A DNA stretch of 55,847 bases from positions 1 through 55,847 of the forward strand of contig CAZNLR010000034.1 of NCBI GenBank assembly GCA_964574215.1, written 5' to 3'. The notes under the pieces were generated by a model. It was not told the DNA's origin, searched no databases, and saw only the letters and a program-made list of their open reading frames with translations. Of this stretch, positions 16,855 through 25,162 are shown in pieces. Source of the stretch: GCA-2725625 sp964574215 (GTDB taxonomy: Bacteria > Pseudomonadota > Alphaproteobacteria > Rhodospirillales > UBA2165). The position numbers and the translations under genes were made by a program. The first letter of the stretch is position 1, and each line of letters starts with the position of its first letter.

Positions 16855-17886
16855 ATGCTCAAGGCGAAACAAAGTCCTGTTCATATTGATGTGGAACTTA
16901 GCAGCAAATGCAATTTGCGCTGCCGATTTTGCCATCTGAGTTATTTCACGCCTAAGGAAAATTCTCAGTTCACCATTGAGGAATTCGAGGAGAAAATTGT
17001 TCCTCTATTGCCTCAGTTGGATTCGATAACCTTGTTCAACAAGTACGAAGCTTTAACTTGCCGGGATTTCCTGCCGATTTTTCGACGACTGTCGGAATTC
17101 GATGTGGAAAGCTATTTTTCCACCAATGGCTTGTTGTTGGACGACGGCATCCTGGACGCGGTGGTCGGCAAATTAAAGTATCTGACCGTATCGATTACGG
17201 GATTCACGCGGGAAACTTATGAACAAAATATGGGTATCGATGGCCTGGAAAAGGTCGAAGAGAAACTAACCAAACTGAATGGGCTCAAAAAAGAACGCAA
17301 CGCATCGCTGCCCATCCTGCGGATTTCCACCGTTGCCATGCTCGATACCATTGACGAGTTAAAATTGGCCGTGGATTTCGCAGACCAATACGATGCGGTG
17401 GAAGGGGTGCAGGTCACGGCCTTCAAGGCCCACGGCAAAGAGCTGGTTGAGTTGATGCCGCTCAACGATCCGGACGGATTTAAAAAAGTAACCGCGGAAG
17501 CCATCTCCTATGCGGAAGATAAAGGCGTTAAATTCGTCCTGCAAAGCGGATCGATTGCGGAAAACGAGGATGATACATCCGAACTGGGACATCGATATTG
17601 CTCTATGCCTTGGCACCGTCTGTCCGTTCAGCCCAATGGAGACGTCTATCCATGCCCCATGGCCTATCAGCCAGTAGGGAATTTCAGAAACGAAAAAATC
17701 GACGATATCTGGAAAGGGCAGGCTTTGGCGCGTTTCCGCGACGGCGTCAACGATCCGGACAACATGAACGAAGACTGCAGCGTCTGCACCCATTGCCGCC
17801 ACCGTTCCCTGAGCCGGCCAGAGGTCAACGACTATTCGGACGCGGCGACTTATCCAACTGGTATGGTCAGGAAAGCGGCCGGCTGA
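16855..17886 (+). CDS. Radical SAM/SPASM domain protein
   Basis: Radical SAM enzyme of 343 aa: C-x3-C-x2-C at Cys19, 23 and 26 (CNLRCRFC). The C-terminal SPASM-type region has Cys249 (YCSMPWHRLSVQPNGDVYPC), Cys267, Cys308, Cys311 and Cys314 (CSVCTHC), which should hold an auxiliary cluster. It is the second radical SAM gene in the cassette and differs from the one at 14030. SPASM proteins modify peptides, sugars or small molecules; the substrate is unknown. No terminator was seen directly after it, and the next gene is 168 bases away and belongs to a different module. Confidence 0.88.
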   Translation: MLKAKQSPVHIDVELSSKCNLRCRFCHLSYFTPKENSQFTIEEFEEKIVPLLPQLDSITLFNKYEALTCRDFLPIFRRLSEFDVESYFSTNGLLLDDGILDAVVGKLKYLTVSITGFTRETYEQNMGIDGLEKVEEKLTKLNGLKKERNASLPILRISTVAMLDTIDELKLAVDFADQYDAVEGVQVTAFKAHGKELVELMPLNDPDGFKKVTAEAISYAEDKGVKFVLQSGSIAENEDDTSELGHRYCSMPWHRLSVQPNGDVYPCPMAYQPVGNFRNEKIDDIWKGQALARFRDGVNDPDNMNEDCSVCTHCRHRSLSRPEVNDYSDAATYPTGMVRKAAG

Positions 17887-18054
17887 ACCAGTAGTTTTCT
17901 ATTTATCATTGACCCGGTCCGCCAATTTACGCTCTACTGCAAAAAAATAATATCAAATCTAATTAAATTAGAGCCGGTTCATCATCCTGCCTTTTCAGGT
18001 TTGATGTTGCATTTATATTTCAAGCCGGTCGCATTGCATTAACAGGAGGATACA

Positions 18055-19041
18055 ATGAATTCGACGTTCAAGGCTGTTTCAATAAGTGCTTTTGTTATGA
18101 CGTCGGTTGTCGCTGCCGATATTACCGCCGCCAGAGCCGAATACCCGGAAAAACCCATAAAAGTTATCGTCGGTTTCCGAGCCGGTGGCGCCACCGATAC
18201 TTTGATCAAGCTGTTCACGGAGCCCCTTTCCAAGGTGCTCGGTCAGCCGGTGATCACCACCAATATAACGGGCGGCGGCGGATCGGTTGGCACCGCCCAG
18301 GCGTCCCGCGCCAAGCCCGACGGCTATACGCTGGTGGTCGGTTCCAACGGCACCATGACGGTATCGCCCCAGGCGCGCAAAACCGGTTATACGCATCAGA
18401 ACTTCATCGCCCTCGGCCAGTTGGCGGCGGTGCCGTTGGGTGTGGCTGTCCGGGCGGACGGGCCTCACAAAACGCTCAAAGATTTGGTCGCTCAACTGAA
18501 GAAAAACCCGGGCACCAAATACACATCCGTCGGTACCGGCAGCTCGGTTCATCTGGCCTCGGCCATTTGGGCGGATGCCGCCGGCGTCAAGTTGGTTCAT
18601 GTGGGCAACCGCGGCGGCCGCGGCGCCATCGTGAAATTGCTTTCCAAAGAAGTGGATTTTATTTGGGTGTCGGCGACCAACATTCCGCCGCAGTTGAAAA
18701 AAGGCAAACAGGGTAAGCTACACCCCATCGCCGTGACGTCGTCCGGCCGCTGGAAGTATGCGCCGAGTGTCCCGACATTAATGGATTCAGGTTACGATCT
18801 GACGGCGACATCCTGGTGGGGACTGTTTACACCCAAAGATACGCCCCGTGCCGTTGTGGCCAAACTGCGGGGCGCCATCAAACAAGTGGCGACCAGCGGC
18901 CAAATGGAACAAACCCTGAAGAAGTTCTATTTCACGCCGTCCTATGCATCGCCCGACCAGGTGCAGATGACCATTAAAAACGATTTGGTTGTCAACAAAA
19001 AGGCGCTGGTCAGCATCGGATTGATGAAAAAGAAAAAGTAA
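18055..19041 (+). CDS. tctC: TTT-family substrate-binding protein (Bug/TctC type)
   Basis: Periplasmic binding protein of the tripartite tricarboxylate transporter family, 328 aa. A signal peptide covers roughly residues 1-28 and ends near ARA-EYP. The Bug pattern follows: YPEKPIKVIVGFRAGGATDT, then GGGGSVGTAQASRAKPDGYTL, and WWGLFTPKDTPRAVVAKL near the C terminus. The ribosome site AGGAGG lies just before the ATG. It is the first gene of the tctCBA-ubiD block, and a terminator hairpin sits between it and tctB. Known members bind organic acids; the neighbouring UbiD suggests an aromatic or unsaturated acid, but the ligand is not shown. Confidence 0.9.
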   Translation: MNSTFKAVSISAFVMTSVVAADITAARAEYPEKPIKVIVGFRAGGATDTLIKLFTEPLSKVLGQPVITTNITGGGGSVGTAQASRAKPDGYTLVVGSNGTMTVSPQARKTGYTHQNFIALGQLAAVPLGVAVRADGPHKTLKDLVAQLKKNPGTKYTSVGTGSSVHLASAIWADAAGVKLVHVGNRGGRGAIVKLLSKEVDFIWVSATNIPPQLKKGKQGKLHPIAVTSSGRWKYAPSVPTLMDSGYDLTATSWWGLFTPKDTPRAVVAKLRGAIKQVATSGQMEQTLKKFYFTPSYASPDQVQMTIKNDLVVNKKALVSIGLMKKKK

Positions 19042-19055
19042 AATGAAATAGGAAC

Positions 19056-19088
19056 AGACGGCGCCGGTTAATTCCGGGCGCCGTCTTT
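19056..19088 (+). terminator. Intrinsic terminator between tctC and tctB
   Basis: A perfect 10-bp stem AGACGGCGCC / GGCGCCGTCT (19056-19065 with 19077-19086), loop of 11 bases, directly followed by T-rich DNA. It lies 14 bases after the tctC stop, inside the transporter operon. Such partial terminators usually give more of the binding protein than of the membrane subunits. Confidence 0.8.
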
Positions 19089-19131
19089 CCGCTTCGACAA
19101 TATTTACTCCGATCATTTACGGGCTACACCT

Positions 19132-19569
19132 ATGATACGTCATCCCGACATCGCTTCCGGCGCGGTCATCATTGTCGCGGGCCTATGGGTCGCTTATGTG
19201 GGCCAGACAATTGAAGTCAATCTGATCGACTCCACATTGACCGCAAGGTTTTTTCCCATTCTTTGCGCCATCGGTCTGGTTCTGTCCGGCATTGGCATCA
19301 CGGCCAAAGGCCTGTTGTCTCCCGCAACCAAGTTTCCGTTTTTAATGAACGCCCGTGTGGCGGCGCTGATGGCGATTTTACTGGTCTACTTTTTTACCTT
19401 TGCCCACGTTGATTTTCGGCTCGGCGCCTGGGCGGTCATGCTTGCGTCGATGTATCTGTTGGGGGCGCGGGGCAAACGCCAGTTGATATTTGTTCCCATA
19501 GGCGTCGCCTTTGCCGCCTATTTCGTCTTCCGGTTCGGTTTTACCATCCTTCTGCCGGTATGGATCTGA
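19132..19569 (+). CDS. tctB: TTT-family small permease (TctB type)
   Basis: Small membrane subunit of the TTT transporter, 145 aa with about four hydrophobic segments (near residues 7-22, 39-58, 77-96 and 98-143). The TctB fold is weakly conserved; the call rests on size, topology and position between tctC and tctA. It begins about 45 bases after the intrinsic terminator and ends four bases before the tctA start. It should work with TctA to import the acid bound by TctC. Confidence 0.85.
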   Translation: MIRHPDIASGAVIIVAGLWVAYVGQTIEVNLIDSTLTARFFPILCAIGLVLSGIGITAKGLLSPATKFPFLMNARVAALMAILLVYFFTFAHVDFRLGAWAVMLASMYLLGARGKRQLIFVPIGVAFAAYFVFRFGFTILLPVWI

Positions 19570-19573
19570 CGTT

Positions 19574-21070
19574 ATGGAGTTGATCTCAAGTGCGGATTTT
19601 CTATGGGCGGTGCAGCAACTATTCAGCCCCATGGGACTTTTGCTGCTGGTGGTGGGTGTAATTGCCGGCATGATATTCGGCGCAGCCCCTGGCGTTACAG
19701 CCATCGCCGGGCTGGCCGTGCTGACCCCGGTTACCTTCGGCATGTCCTTCGCCCCGGCTATGTCTTTGTTGCTGGGCGCCTATACGGGCGGCTATTTCGC
19801 CGGCTCCATCCCGGCCATTCTGATCAACACCCCGGGCACGCCGGCCAATGCGGCGACGGCGGTGGACGGTTATATGATGGCGCGCAACGGCAGGGCCGAT
19901 GAAGCCGTCTGTCTGGCGGTGATCTGTTCGGTTATCGGCGGATTGATCTCGGTTATTATTCTGGCGACCGTGGCACCCGGCTTGTCGCAGATCGCCTTGA
20001 AGTTCACCTCGGTTGAATATTTCAGTCTGGCGCTCTTGGGTCTGGCTGCCGTTGCCGCTGTTTCGGGCCGCTCACTGTATAAAGGTTTCGCCGGTGCTTT
20101 GATTGGTATTCTGCTGTCGACGGTCGGTCTCGATCCCGTAGGCGGAACGACGCGATTGACTTTCGACGTGGTCGAATTGCTGGGCGGCATACCGATCATT
20201 CCGGCCCTGATCGGCCTGTTCGGCATTACAGAGTTGTTCACCAAGGCGCGGGAAAGCATGACGACCACATCCGTGCTGCCGCCACAAAATGAGTTTCGTC
20301 TCTCCATGGTCGTTCCCATATATATGCGCAACAAGTGGATCACCGTCAAAAGCGCCCTGATCGGTACCGTTATCGGCATCCTGCCGGGCATCGGACCGGC
20401 CATCGCCTCCTGGGTCAGCTACGGGGAGGCAGTCCGTTCGGCCAAACCCGGGGATGATTTCGGCAAGGGCCAGGAAAAGGGCGTCATCGCCGCCGAAACC
20501 GCCAACAACGCGGTCACCGGCGGCGCCACAGTGCCGCTCCTCACCGTCGGAATTCCGGGCGATCCGGTCACTGCCGTTCTCATCGGCGCGCTGCTGATCC
20601 AGGGTATCGACCCGGGTCCATTCTTTATCCAGGACAATGGCGGCAAGTTCGTCTTTATTTTTCTGGCGCTGGGAACGGCCAATATAATTATGCTGATCCT
20701 GGGCCTGGGCGCGCGGCGGATTCTCCGGTGGATCGTCAAAATACCCAACCATACGCTGGTGCCGGTGGTGGCGATCCTATCGGCGGCGGGAGGTTACGCC
20801 GTTAACAGCACGCCTTTTGAGGTCCAGCTCATCATCATCATCGGCATCATCGGCTATTTCTTCCTGCGTTTTGGTTTTCCCATGGCGCCGGTGGTGATCG
20901 GCGTGGTGTTGGGGCCGATCCTTGAAGAAAACCTGCGCAACGGTTTGACAGCCAATGATCTGGACGTGACGGTGTTTATCACCAGGCCCATTAGCTTGGG
21001 AATTCTAATTGCGCTCGTAATTTTGGTGACTTTCTTGGCTACCAAAGGCCGCAAGGTCGGCGGGGTATAA
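19574..21070 (+). CDS. tctA: TTT-family large permease (TctA type)
   Basis: Large membrane subunit of the TTT transporter, 498 aa from the ATG at 19574 (MELISSADFLWAVQQL), with many hydrophobic segments. Family markers include PGVTAIAGLAVLTPVTFGM, GGYFAGSIPAILINTPGTPA, ILPGIGPAIASWVSYGEA and GVIAAETANNAVTGGATVPL. The longer open frame from 19511 overlaps tctB by 59 bases and starts with a non-membrane stretch, so it was rejected. With the previous two genes it completes the transporter; the ubiD-family gene follows 41 bases later. Confidence 0.92.
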   Translation: MELISSADFLWAVQQLFSPMGLLLLVVGVIAGMIFGAAPGVTAIAGLAVLTPVTFGMSFAPAMSLLLGAYTGGYFAGSIPAILINTPGTPANAATAVDGYMMARNGRADEAVCLAVICSVIGGLISVIILATVAPGLSQIALKFTSVEYFSLALLGLAAVAAVSGRSLYKGFAGALIGILLSTVGLDPVGGTTRLTFDVVELLGGIPIIPALIGLFGITELFTKARESMTTTSVLPPQNEFRLSMVVPIYMRNKWITVKSALIGTVIGILPGIGPAIASWVSYGEAVRSAKPGDDFGKGQEKGVIAAETANNAVTGGATVPLLTVGIPGDPVTAVLIGALLIQGIDPGPFFIQDNGGKFVFIFLALGTANIIMLILGLGARRILRWIVKIPNHTLVPVVAILSAAGGYAVNSTPFEVQLIIIIGIIGYFFLRFGFPMAPVVIGVVLGPILEENLRNGLTANDLDVTVFITRPISLGILIALVILVTFLATKGRKVGGV

Positions 21071-21111
21071 TGCGGCGGCACACCCGGGATAGATAAAAGG
21101 ATTTAGGTGTT

Positions 21112-22623
21112 ATGGATACGGAAAGTTATTCGCTCAGAAGCTTTGTAGAAAAACTGGACGATCTGGGCGAACTCGAAACCATCAACGATCCGACCGCGTT
21201 GGGGGAATTGGGCCATGGATTACATGGCGCAAAAAAGGCCGTTTTGTTTACCAATGTAGGGCCGGAGCAAACCGAAGTGGTCGGCAATGTCATGGGAGGT
21301 AGGCGCCAGCTTGCGGCGGCCCTCGATGTTCCCGAAGGCGACATGCGCCAGGAATTATTGAAGCGCCTGAAATCGCCGCAGGATGTCATTGAAATTCCGT
21401 CAGAGGATGCCCCGGTTCATCAAGTGGTTTGGCAGGGGGACGAGGCGGATTTCACCAAACTGCCGGTCCCGTTCCAGCATGGTCTTGACGGCGGCCCCTA
21501 TATTTCCGCCACCATCGATTTCGTTATCGAGCCCGAGAGTGGCTGGACCAATGTGGGGGTGCGGCGGTTGATGCTGCGGGGCCGGCGGGAGGCCGGTGTC
21601 GACATTAACGCACCGAGCGATCTCCGGGCGATCTATGAGAAAACCTTCCGCCAGGGTAAAAAACTACCCATCGCCTTTGCCCTCGGCGCTCATCCCACTT
21701 ACTACATCGCCGCCACCCAGCGTATGCCCGTCAACGAGATCGATATTCTCGCCAATCTGAGAGGTGCTTCGTTGCCGGTGGTCAAATGTCTCCACAGCGA
21801 TATACGTGTTCCCGCCGACGCCGAAATTATTCTGGAGGGTTACCTGGACGAAAGGGGGCTGGTGGAAAAGGAAGGACCGTTCGGCGAATTTCTGGGCTAT
21901 TACGGCGTCGTCAAGAATAACCCGGTTTTTCATCTGACGGCGGTTACCATGCGGGAAAACGCGCTGTTTCAGACAGCAACCATCGGCGGACGCTATCTGG
22001 GCCGAACCGAGACGGCCCAGCTGAATGCGCTCCGTTCCGAGGTCGTGGTTTGGCAGGCGGTTTCCACCGCCGTCCGCGAACCGACGGCCGTCTTCACGTC
22101 ACCCGCCAGCGGCGGCATGTTCAATGTGCGCCTGGCCATGCGCCAACGGGTGCCCGGCGAAGCCCGCAACGCCATGGCCGCTATTTTCGGCTGTTTCGCC
22201 AACGTCAAAAACGTGTTCGTCGTCGACGATGACATCAACGTTTTTTCCGATGAGCAAATGGACTGGGCGATGTCGACGCGCTTCCAACCGGGGCGTGACA
22301 TCTTCGTTGAAAGTGGCTTCCGCAGCCTGCCGTTGGACCCTTCTCTGGACGGTATGCGGACGGCTACCAAGGCCGGTTACGACCTGACCATCCCATTCGG
22401 CAAGCGTGACAGTCTGGAATTCTCCCTGCCTGAACCGCCCGAGTTCGGCGAGAAACGCTTCGACGACGTGCGTCAGTCCCTGGCCAACGGCCCCAAACAT
22501 TTCGGCGAGATCATGGGTGACGTGGGCAGCCGGGACGGCAGGGACGTGGTCATCCAGCTGGATGAACTGCGCAGCGAAGGCAAGCTGACACGGCTGGAAG
22601 ACGGCAAGTACGCGGTGGAATAA
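21112..22623 (+). CDS. UbiD-family decarboxylase
   Basis: Member of the prenylated-FMN-dependent UbiD family, 503 aa, which (de)carboxylates aromatic or alpha,beta-unsaturated acids. The family motif EGPFGEFLGYYG is at about 254-265, and WTNVGVRRLMLRG (145-157) matches the cofactor-binding segment (Asn and Arg). The active-site Glu-Arg-Glu set appears retained, but the third residue was not located exactly. It follows a TTT transporter, so the simplest reading is uptake of an acid and its decarboxylation. No UbiX-like prenyltransferase gene, needed for cofactor synthesis, is in the window; it must be elsewhere. It is convergent with the hemerythrin gene. Confidence 0.9.
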   Translation: MDTESYSLRSFVEKLDDLGELETINDPTALGELGHGLHGAKKAVLFTNVGPEQTEVVGNVMGGRRQLAAALDVPEGDMRQELLKRLKSPQDVIEIPSEDAPVHQVVWQGDEADFTKLPVPFQHGLDGGPYISATIDFVIEPESGWTNVGVRRLMLRGRREAGVDINAPSDLRAIYEKTFRQGKKLPIAFALGAHPTYYIAATQRMPVNEIDILANLRGASLPVVKCLHSDIRVPADAEIILEGYLDERGLVEKEGPFGEFLGYYGVVKNNPVFHLTAVTMRENALFQTATIGGRYLGRTETAQLNALRSEVVVWQAVSTAVREPTAVFTSPASGGMFNVRLAMRQRVPGEARNAMAAIFGCFANVKNVFVVDDDINVFSDEQMDWAMSTRFQPGRDIFVESGFRSLPLDPSLDGMRTATKAGYDLTIPFGKRDSLEFSLPEPPEFGEKRFDDVRQSLANGPKHFGEIMGDVGSRDGRDVVIQLDELRSEGKLTRLEDGKYAVE

Positions 22624-22644
22624 GAATTTGGAAAGCGCCTTCGC

Positions 22645-23043
22645 TTACTCGCTTTTCTCCGCGTATTCCTTGTAGCGCATATCCTCGGTGAGGATGTGGG
22701 CGTACCACCAGTTTTCCAGGAACTCGGCCATGTCTTCCGCCACTACGGTGGACGCATCGTCTTTGCTGTGCTGGTCGTAAAGGCGGCGCAGTTTATCTAC
22801 CATTTTTTCGTGCAGGGCGACATGGTCATATAATCCCGGATATCCGATTTCCTTCATGTAGCCCACTTCCTGGATGAAATGAACGTCCATGTAGTCAAGC
22901 AGTTCGTCGAAAACCGTGTTAAGACGGTCCGGTCCGTCACCGGCTAAAAGTGAGGCGGAAAAGCTGTCGACCAGGGCGAATATCTGCTGGTGATCCTCGT
23001 CCATGTCGCTTTGGCCGACACTGTATTGTTCCCGCCATTCCAT
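22645..23043 (-). CDS. Bacteriohemerythrin
   Basis: Single-domain hemerythrin of 132 aa that binds oxygen at a diiron site. All seven ligands can be assigned: His18, His55, Glu59, His74, His78, His116 and Asp121 (HQQIF, HFIQE, HVALH, HILTED). The start is ATG at 23043 with GGAGG upstream. A longer frame to 23190 runs into the MBL gene and has a non-conserved extension, so it was rejected. It is the last gene of the iorA-kor operon, where it may scavenge or sense oxygen for the oxygen-sensitive ferredoxin oxidoreductases. That role is inference. Confidence 0.92.
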   Translation of the reverse strand: MEWREQYSVGQSDMDEDHQQIFALVDSFSASLLAGDGPDRLNTVFDELLDYMDVHFIQEVGYMKEIGYPGLYDHVALHEKMVDKLRRLYDQHSKDDASTVVAEDMAEFLENWWYAHILTEDMRYKEYAEKSE

Positions 23044-23098
23044 ATCTGGGGCCTCCGAATATTTGTCTACCGAGTTCTTATCCGATTTTTCGGATGAT

Positions 23099-23740
23099 TT
23101 AAACCGCTTGATCCCCGACGAACGGATTGGTTTGCCGTTCGATGCCGAAGGTGGAGTGGGGCCCGTGACCGGGAATAAAGGTAACGTCATCGCCCAGGGG
23201 CCAGAGCCGTTCCTTGATGGAGCGGATCAGGGTCGGATGGTCGCCGCGGGGAAAATCGGTGCGGCCGATAGAGCCCTGAAACAAGACGTCTCCCACGATG
23301 GCGACGTTTTCGCCCTGGTGGTAGAAGACGACGTGGCCCGGCGTGTGTCCGGGGCAGTGGATGACATCCATGGTGATATTGCCGAAACTCACCGTGTCAC
23401 CCTGGTCGAGCCAGCGGTCCGGCTCGAAATTGCGCAATTCTGTCAAGCCGAACTGAGCCCCTTGCTGTTCTAGCTCCGTCACCAGAAAAGTATCTTCTTT
23501 GTGGGGGCCTTCAATGGGACAACCGAGTTGATCGGCCAGTTCAGCGGCACCGCCGGCATGGTCGATGTGACCATGGGTAATGAAAATTTTTTCCACCGTA
23601 ACGCCATGCTGCTCGATGGCCGCCAAAATGTTAGGGATATCGCCGCCGGGGTCGATGACGGCACCTTTCATGGTTTCCTCGCACCAGATCAGGGTGCAGT
23701 TCTGGGCGAAGCCCGTCACCGGTATTATGGTTGCTTTCAT
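23099..23740 (-). CDS. MBL-fold metallohydrolase (glyoxalase II-like)
   Basis: Metallo-beta-lactamase-fold hydrolase of 213 aa. Metal ligands are His56, His58, Asp60 and His61 (THGHIDHAGG), His132 (CPGHTPGH), Asp151 (VGDVLFQGSIGRTD) and His192 (IPGHGPHST). The closest pattern is the glyoxalase II/YcbL type that hydrolyses thioesters such as S-lactoylglutathione, but glutathione-contact residues were not checked. It lies seven bases after korC on the minus strand and is likely co-transcribed, which would fit thioester hydrolysis or detoxification beside the CoA-forming oxidoreductases. The substrate is unproven. Confidence 0.85.
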   Translation of the reverse strand: MKATIIPVTGFAQNCTLIWCEETMKGAVIDPGGDIPNILAAIEQHGVTVEKIFITHGHIDHAGGAAELADQLGCPIEGPHKEDTFLVTELEQQGAQFGLTELRNFEPDRWLDQGDTVSFGNITMDVIHCPGHTPGHVVFYHQGENVAIVGDVLFQGSIGRTDFPRGDHPTLIRSIKERLWPLGDDVTFIPGHGPHSTFGIERQTNPFVGDQAV

Positions 23741-23747
23741 AATAGAT

Positions 23748-24290
23748 TCAGGCTGCTTTAAGTTCTTCTACGGCGGCGAAACCGGCATCCAGGGCTTCCA
23801 AATTGAGGTCCAGGAAATTTTTCGGCGTTTCGCTTTTAATGGCTTCGGACAATGCGTCCTTGCCGCAAATCCCGCCCAGGCCGCACATCAGGCCGAGACC
23901 GATAATGTTGGCGACCCGGATATTGCCGAGGGCGATGGCCTGATCGGTCAAAGGCGCCCGGTAAAGATCAACGTTTTTGGTGGGCGGTTCCGGCGTCAAC
24001 CGCTCGTCGGCGATCACCAGCGCGCCTTTTTTCAGCAAATGATGTGACGGCGCAATACCCACCTGATCCAGGGCCAGTAAAAAATCCAGGCTGGTGGCCA
24101 GGGGATAGTCCAATTCGCCATCGCCTGCCACCACATCGGAAAAGCAAAAACCGCCGCGAGAGGTCGGTTCATAACCCTGAGATCGAGCCGCCGTCTTGCC
24201 TTCGATGGAGAGGGCGCGGAACAACATGCGGGCGGAGAGGATCAGGCCCTGGCCGCCGGAGCCGGCGAAACGTACTTCGGTTAATTCCAT
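23748..24290 (-). CDS. korC: 2-oxoacid:ferredoxin oxidoreductase gamma subunit
   Basis: Gamma subunit, 180 aa, of a KorABC-type 2-oxoacid:acceptor oxidoreductase. It has GSGGQGLILSARML near the N terminus and the segment SRGGFCFSDVVAGDGELDYP, both typical of gamma subunits. Its start overlaps the korB stop by one base, so the two are coupled. In this family the gamma domain helps form the CoA site. The likely substrate is 2-oxoglutarate or a related 2-oxoacid, giving succinyl-CoA and reduced ferredoxin; substrate choice cannot be fixed from this. Confidence 0.85.
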   Translation of the reverse strand: MELTEVRFAGSGGQGLILSARMLFRALSIEGKTAARSQGYEPTSRGGFCFSDVVAGDGELDYPLATSLDFLLALDQVGIAPSHHLLKKGALVIADERLTPEPPTKNVDLYRAPLTDQAIALGNIRVANIIGLGLMCGLGGICGKDALSEAIKSETPKNFLDLNLEALDAGFAAVEELKAA

Positions 24291-25162
24291 TACTTGTCTC
24301 CCCTTTTATCCTGGCCCGTATGAGCCCGGTAGGCGGCGCCGTATTCGGGCCGATCGCTTTTGGCCAATATGCCGGTTTCCATCTTATTGGGCCGGAAAGG
24401 CTGGTCGACGGTGTCGGTAAGGGCTTCAGGCCTGAGATCGCTCTTTTGCTTGAGGATCATTTCGGGGCTTTCGCCGAGATCATTTTTGCGGCCGTACACT
24501 TCGGTGCAATCGGAAATAATTTCGAGGAAGGAGAAACCATCATAGGCGATGCCTTCCTTGATAAGGTTCTTCAGCGTAGGCACCTGCAAGGTAACTTCGC
24601 GTCCTACCAACCCGGCACCAGCGGCTTCGGCCAGTTTGCAGGAATCAAAGGCCGGTTCCATGTTGCCTGTCGTGGTCGTCGTGGTCAGCATGGATTCCGA
24701 GGTGGTCGGCGATACCTGTCCGCCGGTCATGCCGTAAACTTCGTTGTTGAGCATCAGGCAGGTGATGTCGAGGTTACGCCGGCAGGCGTGGATCAGGTGA
24801 TTGCCGCCGATGGCCAAGCAGTCGCCGTCGCCGGAAATGACAATGACTTCCAGATCGGGGCGGGCCAGCTTCAAGCCGGTGGCCAAGGCCAGGGGGCGGC
24901 CATGGGTGAAATGGACGGTGCTGGCGTCGATATAGGCGCCGACCCGACCGGAACAGCCGATGCCTGATACAATAGCCAGATTGTCTTTTTCGATACCCAG
25001 TTCGTGGATCGCCCACAAAAGAGCCCGGAGCGCAATGCCGTGACCGCAGCCCGGACACATGAAGTGGGGCATCAAATCGAGCCGGAGGTAATCCTTGATT
25101 TCGAAATCACCCGGCGGGGTGGCTTCGTTGCCGGCGTAATTTTCGGGAGCCATTTTATTCAT
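24290..25162 (-). CDS. korB: 2-oxoacid:ferredoxin oxidoreductase beta subunit
   Basis: Beta subunit, 290 aa, that binds thiamine diphosphate. The TPP motif is ISGDGDCLAIGGNHLIHACR followed by NNEVYGMTGGQVSPT; CPGCGHGIALRAL near residue 36 provides cysteines for a [4Fe-4S] cluster together with the later cysteines. The start overlaps the korA stop by ATGA; an alternative ATG three codons in is also possible. It acts with korA, korC and probably the ferredoxin domain fused to IorB to oxidise a 2-oxoacid to acyl-CoA, reducing ferredoxin. Enzymes of this kind need low oxygen or protection. Confidence 0.9.
   Translation of the reverse strand: MNKMAPENYAGNEATPPGDFEIKDYLRLDLMPHFMCPGCGHGIALRALLWAIHELGIEKDNLAIVSGIGCSGRVGAYIDASTVHFTHGRPLALATGLKLARPDLEVIVISGDGDCLAIGGNHLIHACRRNLDITCLMLNNEVYGMTGGQVSPTTSESMLTTTTTTGNMEPAFDSCKLAEAAGAGLVGREVTLQVPTLKNLIKEGIAYDGFSFLEIISDCTEVYGRKNDLGESPEMILKQKSDLRPEALTDTVDQPFRPNKMETGILAKSDRPEYGAAYRAHTGQDKRGDK

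Noticed and set aside
24044..24967. A 307-aa plus-strand frame opposite korB/korC
   Set aside because: Low-complexity Gly/Ala/His composition typical of antisense shadow; the minus-strand korB and korC are clear.
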